Assembly: GCA_019055375.1 (NCBI GenBank)
Contig: JAHQIW010000287.1
Location: forward strand, 62,001-126,000
Source of the DNA: Parelaphostrongylus tenuis
Taxonomy: Eukaryota; Nematoda; Chromadorea; Rhabditida; Metastrongylidae
Reading direction: 5' to 3'
Length of the DNA stretch: 64,000 nt
The notes below the pieces were generated by a model. The model was not told the DNA's origin. It was given only the letters and a program-made list of their open reading frames with translations, and searched no databases. Position 1 is the first letter of the stretch, and each line of letters starts with the position of its first letter. The translations under genes and the position numbers were made by a program. Shown in pieces: positions 57,955 through 64,000 of the stretch.

Positions 57955-58650
57955 CGGTTATCCGGCATGGAACAAAGAAACAAGTCTTTTCGCTGGAAAA
58001 GAACTTTTTATGAGAGTGCTAGTAACTAGTGAAAAGTTTAAACACCGCACCACGTGTTTGCTTTCATGAGCCCTTTTATAGCGCTGTAGTATCCAAAGTA
58101 AGATTATGTTCCACACACACCACCTTTTTTTATTATTTCGCCTATATATCGGCAGACAAAACCCTTCATTTGAACTGCTAGTAGTCGTTCAATAGATCAA
58201 ATCTCGACAAATTCAAAAGCGGGTTAACTTTCTAGAAAGCTTTTTTACCAGCATCGTAGCAAGAAAGAAAAGTTTTGAATTTCACACAGAGGTATTTCTT
58301 GCAAGAGAGAGCTCTTCTCTTAGATTATGAGCAACCATTCGATAGGGCAAGTTTCCATAATTAGAGGGCTATGCTTATTTTCTGGAAACACCATTTTGCT
58401 GCACTGTAGCAGTGAAAATAAGATTAAATTTCTTATACGCCGCGCACTTGCTTGTCGATTGGGTGTGTGTTGGCCGTGGATTGATACCGCACAACCGATA
58501 GACCATGTAAAAGGGATTCGCGTGTGAAGTGCGATTTTTGTTATTTAATTCAGGATTTTTATGCACTTTGAAAGGAACTGCAGATAAACAGTATGAGTGA
58601 GACACTGTAGGATCTCCTCTACATGTTCATATGCTTTTCATGTTTCCAGC
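57955..58650 (+). repeat. satellite-type units plus tail (half of a foldback-like element)
   Basis: Three diverged units of roughly 145 bp in plus orientation, with recurring ctgtagtatccaaagtaaga / cgtagcaagaaagaaaag / ctgtagcagtgaaaataaga and ttccacac/tttcacac pieces. The tail attcaggattt ... catgttcatatgcttttc matches 49.93-50.04 kb. The opposite arm was not found before the mariner at 58.67 kb. Confidence 0.55.
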
Positions 58651-58670
58651 AAAGGATAAGCACAACACTA

Positions 58671-59165
58671 TTAGGTCTTCTCATAGGTTTGGGACTAGAG
58701 CAACAAGAACCAGGAGGAATTGAATTTGCTTAACGACGCAATTCGAAATATACGCCATTAGCACAAACATTTTCTGCCATCTCTCAAGCAGCAAGTCAAT
58801 ATTTCGCTTATAGAACACATCATCCTTGGTTCGAGAAACGTTGTCAATCCTCGACGCGAATGACTGCAGTCTTGGAAGTTTTTCTTCCTCAGTAAATGCT
58901 TCAGTTACCGGAAAAGGTGACAGTCGAAACGGTGGACGATCCAGCAACTCCCGCCCATTTCGGTCAAATTCTTCTTGGCGACATGTTGCTTTGTGTTGTC
59001 TTGAAGCAGAAGGAGATTGCAGCCACGTCGACGTGACAGGGTTGGATTGGGACTGACCCACGTGCTCACAGTAGCGCTTGGCGTTGATCGTCATTCCTGC
59101 TGACAGCAAGTTGCAGTGAACTGGTCCCGAGCTTATTGACCAGAAACAATTTTAATTACTTCTGG
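58671..59165 (-). pseudogene. mariner remnant with 3' terminal repeat (copy D)
   Basis: Starts after TA with TTAGGTCTTCTCATAGGTTT, a terminal repeat related to copy C. Minus-strand coding pieces are VHCNLLSAGMTINAKRYC and, in other frames, RNIDLLLERWQKMFVLMAYI, the mariner C-terminal block. The second and third catalytic Asp region is shifted out of frame or deleted. The 5' half is missing; the break near 59.17 kb lies beside the hammerhead element at 59.2 kb. Confidence 0.75.
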
Positions 59166-59214
59166 CTGATATCATTAATGTTTATTTAGTGCCGAAAACT
59201 AATGAGAAGGCTAA

Positions 59215-59465
59215 TGATATATTAGTCAAGAGCAATCGAGTGTACAACACTGTCTGTTCAGTGATAATTTCACTGGATTTACAATGTGAAATGTTCATCG
59301 TCGCTAACTCTTAGTGTGGGTACTGAAGCATCGATAGAGGATTGGCAAAAGACGAGAAAGGATAACTGCCCGACTGACGAGACCGCAAGGTCGAAACACG
59401 TGTATCGGGCTCTACAAGTAAGCCCATTATAACAGACCACGTGACATGAGTGGCTCAAAAATGTT
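59215..59465 (+). mobile_element. hammerhead element, family A (no inverted left arm)
   Basis: It aligns with 12.36-12.60 kb from caatcgagtg through to gtggctcaaaaatg, including the ribozyme and the 3' flank (cagaccac-tgacatg). It lacks the inverted left arm found at 12.3 kb, so that arm is not part of the basic element. It sits between two mariner pieces that point in opposite directions. Confidence 0.75.
59368..59410 (+). ncRNA. hammerhead ribozyme, family A copy 2 (all core bases present)
   Basis: Core CTGACGA at 59374-59380, GAA at 59393-59395. Stem I is GCCCGA/TCGGGC (59368-59373 with 59405-59410), six perfect pairs. Stem II is GACC/GGTC with a GCAA tetraloop. Stem III is ACA/TGT around CG. 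Cleavage is predicted after A59404 in GUA. Compared with the 12.5-kb copy, the stem II inner pairs have changed on both sides (U-A and C-G here A-U, C-G, C-G), keeping the helix. It may be active; the short stem III suggests action as a dimer. Confidence 0.85.
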
Positions 59466-59490
59466 TTTCTGGACCACAAATCTAATAATA

Positions 59491-59960
59491 TTAAGCTTGT
59501 TTCATAAGTCTTAGCATTAGAACAGCAAACACTATTTATTTACCGGAATTAATCAAATTGCTTGATTTTGGTACCGTTCAGTTGCGCAATTTATTGCCAA
59601 CATCTTGGTATGCAGCTTGCCTGTATCTGTTTCAGGCTGAAGCTATCTTGTAAACAGTTTTTACTTGTTATTTCATGTAGGAATGACGCGTAGGGACAAA
59701 ATGCTTGAAGTGGCGTGCAATATCAATGAGGCTTGAGGCGATGATACGGCAGCAGAAAAAACGGCTAGGAAGTGATTTGCGAGGTCCAAAGTTGGAGAGA
59801 ACAGTCTGGAGGATCAGTTGCTCTCGGGCCGCCCACGGAAAGCTCGATTAGTCTTAGTTCAGTAGCATTTTTATCTACTCGCCATTCGTCCATGAGTAAT
59901 AAGCGTGTTCCCACAACAGCTCTCATCATTTAGCAAATATAGGCTGGTTGTACACCAAAA
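59491..59960 (+). pseudogene. mariner N-terminal remnant (copy E)
   Basis: Begins after TA with TTAAGCTTGTTTCATAAGTC, a mariner-like terminal repeat. Downstream the plus strand encodes ECGNNINEA, a stretch with stops, then FARSKVGENSLEDQLLSGRP, matching the second helix-turn-helix and GRP linker of mariner transposases, the DNA-binding part. No catalytic half follows. It faces away from copy D. Confidence 0.75.
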
Positions 59961-61359
59961 TGATCGCAAGAGAATGCTTAATTGAACGATGTCAAAATTG
60001 TGCCATTCTAATTACTTCTGTTTGATAAATTTTGTGTTTATTACTCTAATTCCAGCACTTCTTTAGAACGGCCTCATAGAAGCATGCGGCGCACATAATT
60101 GTTTTGATTGCTGCACTATGAAACACCTTCTTGAAAACAAGCACTTACACCAATACACCAGCACACCAGTTTCCTCAAAATCTGATCATTCGAATGGTTA
60201 CTAGAAATGCAATAAAAAGGCTCTGTCCATTGAAAGGGATGGCCTCATTTCTTGGAGAATAACCGAAAAAAAGCCAAAGCTTCTTATCGCCTTGGTAGAA
60301 CAACGAACGTGGCACTAAAGCCTAGTCTCGGTTGAGCAAGCACTATATAACTTTTATAAGGGGAGCACGCGTAGAACAGTGATTCGAGGCCTTCAATAGA
60401 CACGTAGTCTATGGTTCGATTTCGCGCCATGTTTTCATCAAGCCTTATGCTTTTCGGGGGTGTGTTTGAGAAGATGATAGCACAGACTTCATACATCGAT
60501 AGGACATCAATAGTCATTGTACAGGCAAATATGATTCAGTCACCTCTAACAAGGCTTAACGAATTGGTCCAACTTCGAAAACTTTGTCTATTTTTATTTT
60601 AGAATTATTAGTAGGGTTTACAAACGAATTTTTTTTGCATTCGGATTTGTGGGCAACCAATGGAGGCTAAAGCATTAAGTCTTAGTTTCACGTAGCAATA
60701 GGGATGGTGAGGTAATGTAGCTCATTTCCGGTGATTATAACACTCATTGACTGTCGCTTAAATGCTCTTAGTTATGACGTTTTCTCCAGTGGTAAGAATT
60801 CATAGTAAGCACTGACAATCGTCATTATGTTGCATAAAGTCCATTTCACATAATCTAAGCACTCGTAGACGTTCTACGAATTTGTTATTGGTTTTATAAC
60901 ATATAGGCCAAGGATTTCTGCAGATACGTGGGTGCTCTTTGCATGTGATGTTTCCTGTCTAAAGAATGATCTTCAACGCAGTGGCTAGCGGTTCCGTGCG
61001 ATGCATATTAGAGAGTGTCGTCGGTGCAATCTCGCACCTACAATTGAACAAGCTGTTTCTTTCTGAGCTCAAAAAAATGCCATCAAACAGTTTATGAATA
61101 TGTATAAATCCTTTTAGAGTATGGGTACGCCATAGATATTCGTTCTTGAAATCACTAGTATTGAAAAGGGAAGAAATGATAAATGAAAAAGCAAAAGTGG
61201 TAGAAAATGACCAGTCAGCAGAGCGGAGATGGTTGTGGGGGAAGTCCGATAACCTGTATGTCATTAGTTGTTATAGTCGCTTCATAAAAGGCACTCGTAG
61301 TCAATAGATATTCAGCAAAGGTAATGTGAGAATATCGAAAACAATGCCTTTAAGATGAG
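59961..61359. other. no gene seen
   Basis: Apart from a possible SINE head at 60.37 kb, nothing recognised. The frames at 60284-60602 are short and without motif. Confidence 0.45.
60366..60430 (+). mobile_element. possible SINE-1 head
   Basis: cacgcgtagaacagtgattcg followed by tctatggttcgatttcgc matches the tRNA-like head of SINE-1 (A box with cagtggttagagg, B box ggttcgatctc) with about 30 bases between. No SINE-1 body follows. Confidence 0.4.
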
Positions 61360-61530
61360 GCAAAGAGGATTAACGTTCCGGAGTTTGCCAATCCCCTGCA
61401 CATGTGTCATGCATTCTACCTCGTTCTTACCATCATACATGTGACTGAATGCACATATGCTGTGTACAATGACTTGTGGTAGGTTAATGATGTGTCAATG
61501 TCCTTGGCTTCCCGAAAACTCTGATAGCAC
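61360..61530 (-). mobile_element. SINE-1 fragment, 3' part
   Basis: Minus strand: ggattaacgttcc, gtgtcatgcattctacctc, gaatgcacatatgctgtgta, caatgacttgtggtagg, in SINE-1 order. The tRNA head is missing. Confidence 0.55.
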
Positions 61531-61828
61531 TACCTTCCAATTGACTGCTGTTTAAAACTCGTTATAAACACTTAGTATAGTCTGTGAAAATGTACAAAGC
61601 CTTTTTGAGGTTGGCACATCACTGGCTTACATACCTATCGGCGATATCACCCGGTTCATCAAAGCTATGCGCTGCACGCTGCTCCAAACTTTATAGTAAG
61701 AATGTGGAGACGATTTAGTGATAACACAATATCACGCGCTATCATATTGTATAATTATCAAAGCCTTAAACTAGTTGAAATTACGGAGTATTGAACGTAC
61801 AATTATCTTTGTAGTATAATCTTTGTTT

Positions 61829-62253
61829 AATTAAGCCTGTAGCAGCAATTTGTTCAAAATAATTTTACTCGGCTAATAATTCGGTGTGTTTTTCGACTTC
61901 TTCAGAGCCGATGATATGAGTCCATTGCCCAGAGTCGTTCGTCTTCGCTGTGGACTTAGTCATCGTTGTCAATAGAGTCGAATCTTTCTCGGTCGGCAAC
62001 CGCTCAAAAAAGGAACCTCTTTCGCCGTTGCTTTTATATACATACGATTGCTGATGATAGTAATTGTCCAATTATAATATTTATTTCTCATCGGTGAGTC
62101 CATTCTGCAGCAGTCAACAACGAAGACAAAGACTACAACGACGAGCGGCTGTATGCAATCGACTTTGATCGACGGCTCTGAAGAGAACGAAATGCGTCAG
62201 AACATTGGCCTATTTTGTTTATTTATAACATTTCCGTGCTACAGGCTCAATTG
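61829..62253. mobile_element. decayed hairpin element with two hammerhead relics (family C)
   Basis: The ends are inverted: aattaagcctgtagca at 61829-61844 and tgctacaggctcaatt at 62238-62253. Inside each end lies a hammerhead relic: minus strand 61869-61910 (stem I CGGCT/AGCCG, core CTGAAGA, but GAATT for GAAAC) and plus strand about 62173-62200 (CGGCT, CTGAAGA, GAAAT, stem II deleted). The layout mirrors the PLE dimer at 51.5 kb on a smaller scale. The 68-codon minus frame at 61865-62071 spans it and has no known domain. Confidence 0.55.
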
Positions 62254-63110
62254 ACAAAATGCATGATTGATTAGTAATGTCGTAGACAAAGGAGGGTCTG
62301 TTTCCAAGTTATATTATCAGTGATAGTATTTCCCACTCCTCCTACACAGTTTATTATTCAGACGTCTAACACACTTTGATATTCGAATGGTAGCTTTTGC
62401 TTCCTAATCAGTCAGTAAGAATCTGTTATAGCACATTTAGCCCCCTGGAAACCTTTGTTGCACTTTGTCCGCACGACTTATTCGGCCAAAGTTTTTCATA
62501 CAACCTGCTCCCTAATACGCGATTACGCTCGCCCAGATTTCACTGTACTACCAGATTATTCAAAAATAAATGATCGATATTAATGTGTATATTTGAAATG
62601 GTATAAGACACTTCAAGTGAAACCTTGTTAATCGAAGTACTATCCACTGGAATTAAACTTCTTTTTCAACAAGAGAAAAACTTATTTCTATCTCTGGCAA
62701 AAATTTTGGGCTTCTAGAGGCGCTGAGATGTTGAATGCTGTTTAGACCTCGGCATTGCTTCGAAAGGATATCTCGCACAATCAGTTATGATGATGTTTTG
62801 AAAGAGATTGCCAGTAAGCATTCGAAAACCACCTTTGAATCTTTGAATCATTGTCGGCGACGACGCCAGGTGTGGGAGCACCAGATAGTGCAGTGTAGTG
62901 GCAACCCGTACGGTGTCCAATTGAAACTCTCTCAAATTTAAAATCTTTTTTGAACGTTATAAAACAGTTTAAATTCTTACACCAAGTTTTTTCTCAAGTT
63001 CTCAAGCAATCTTGTGGTGTAATTTTATTCAAAAAACTCCCAAACTAATATACATACTGTTGGCCGATTTTCCTCTCACATCGGCATAACCACTCAATCA
63101 TATCTTTGTA
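62254..63110. other. no feature seen
   Basis: No repeat or coding segment recognised. Confidence 0.5.
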
Positions 63111-63234
63111 GATTAAGTGTGTAGCACGAGGTGTTACTAGCAACATTTATTTGGCTAAGTTTCAGTGCTTTTTTTTCTGTCGAAGCATTAGCTTAAAAAA
63201 ATTATTATTCACATCTCGTGCTACAGGTTTAATC
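63111..63234. mobile_element. short hairpin element related to 61.8 kb
   Basis: gattaa-tgtgtagcacgag (left) and its inverted partner ctcgtgctacaggtttaatc (right) match at about 20 of 24 positions and share the tgtagca terminus with the 61.83-kb element. Inside, the minus strand has ctgaaacttagcc, like the 3' half of a family C hammerhead (ccgaaacgttagcc). Confidence 0.55.
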
Positions 63235-63659
63235 AACAAAAAAATATCTTAAGCCATTATCCATCACCAGTAAAACGACTTCCGTGACCTTTCTCATGTT
63301 CGATATTAAAATCGTCACAACCAAACTTTTGACACCGTAACCACAATGTGATTCGTTTAAACTTCCTTAGTCTTATACCTTATCAATAATTCAAGCCGCC
63401 TGCATCAGTTTGCTTCTGTGTTTCGATTCGTATACCTAGATTTCCCTTGCCTTATTCTGAATTATTAATTCAAGAGATGGCCGCAAACTCATTGTGTTGA
63501 ACAATTTTATGAACTCACTTCTCATTAATAACATATAAGCACTGAATCGTTAAACAGTGTTTACGCTTTCAGCGACTTTTAACTACAGTTAAATAAAAAA
63601 AAACCACTCATCTAAATATTGTCCATAATAATGGTTCATTTCTAAAACTTTTTTGATTC

Positions 63660-63795
63660 AACTGCTTTAACAGTGATACAATGTTACAGGTACATACTCA
63701 GTATTATTGAGTGATATGCAAAACTATGAGCGTTCGAACGAGATGCGAACCCGCATTTTACCCTGTCTGGGGACGCGTGCTTGCAAAGTTCTGCA
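63660..63795 (-). mobile_element. SINE-2 copy (minus)
   Basis: Minus strand: gcacgcgtccccagacaggg, aaatgcgggttcgcatctcg (B box), tgcatatcactcaa and tgtaacattgtatcactgtt, in the order of the 27.85-kb copy. The A box is decayed. A TA microsatellite adjoins its 5' end. Confidence 0.65.
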
Positions 63796-63814
63796 TTTCA
63801 CTGAACAATGTTGA

Positions 63815-63816
<2 letters not shown>

Positions 63817-63871
<55 letters not shown>
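63817..63871. repeat. TA microsatellite
   Basis: About 25 nearly uninterrupted TA units; it produces the apparent IYIYIY peptides on both strands. Confidence 0.95.
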
Positions 63872-63873
<2 letters not shown>

Positions 63874-64000
63874 GTACAATCATACCACCCCAAAAAGCAG
63901 TTAACAAAAAAAATTCTAGTTGATAATACAAATATTAAATATCTGTGAGCGTGACTGGTTTTCAGATCGATATAGTTGAGTCTCACGAAGAGTGGTAAAA
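63872..64000. other. no feature seen
   Basis: AT-rich end of the window; nothing recognised. Confidence 0.5.

Noticed and set aside
59995..60050. About 25 bases resembling the 5' edge of mariner copy D (taattacttctg).
   Set aside because: Too short and AT-rich to count as homology.
63711..63986. Frames with IYIYIY repeats on both strands.
   Set aside because: Produced by the TA microsatellite.
1..64000. CRISPR arrays, bacterial operons, phage or plasmid features.
   Set aside because: No regularly spaced identical repeats and no prokaryotic coding density; the repeat content is that of an animal genome.

Overview
Eukaryotic, AT-rich, gene-poor DNA. No ribosome-binding sites, operons or long open frames are visible; the longest frame is 177 codons and is not credible as a gene. 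The repeats point to a nematode, most likely a strongylid (hookworm-type) worm: RTE-class LINE remnants, mariner transposons, tRNA-derived SINEs and Penelope-like element (PLE) tails. The taxonomic call is inference from repeat content only. I found no host protein-coding gene, rRNA or functional tRNA gene that I can support.

Layout. 0-12 kb: fragments of one tRNA-derived SINE family (SINE-1) and two decayed mariner copies (about 2.0-2.4 and 10.8-11.4 kb). 12.3-13.2 kb: a short inverted-ended element carrying a hammerhead ribozyme, next to an internally deleted RTE. 16-28 kb: SINE-2 copies, RTE remnants (19.2, 19.5, 23.6-24.9 kb), a SINE-1 copy with a 12-bp target duplication (22.2 kb) and a small inverted-repeat element inserted inside the reverse transcriptase of the 23.6-24.9 kb RTE. 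29.2-29.5 kb: a 353-bp palindrome with a hammerhead in each arm. 30-41 kb: mostly featureless, with SINE-3 copies and a foldback-like element. 41.7-42.1 kb: a composite palindrome with a near-textbook hammerhead. 47.0-49.3 kb: an RTE split by a 939-bp mariner with both inverted ends, plus SINE-2 pieces. 49.5-50.6 and 57.9-58.7 kb: foldback-like arrays. 51.5-52.7 kb: two PLE 3' ends joined head to head, each with a GIY-YIG endonuclease remnant and a hammerhead-like motif. 54.3-54.5 kb: a solo hammerhead insertion between 16-bp repeats. 58.7-60.0 kb: two opposed mariner pieces flanking a second copy of the 12.3-kb ribozyme element. 61.8-63.9 kb: decayed hammerhead hairpins, a SINE-2 copy and a long TA microsatellite.

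Main result. At least eight loci carry hammerhead self-cleaving ribozyme motifs (CUGANGA core, stem II hairpin, GAAA), falling into three sequence families. In the family at 12.5, 29.2/29.4 and 59.4 kb, stems I and II differ in sequence between copies but mostly keep their pairing, which is the expected signature of RNA structure. In most copies stem III is a tiny self-complementary helix (ACA/UGU). This fits the type I hammerheads known from Penelope-like elements and metazoan retrozymes, and the PLE tails here may have supplied the replication machinery. I infer that the window holds the debris of a ribozyme-bearing retroelement population that often inserts as inverted dimers. All pairings were worked out by eye; no search or folding program was run.
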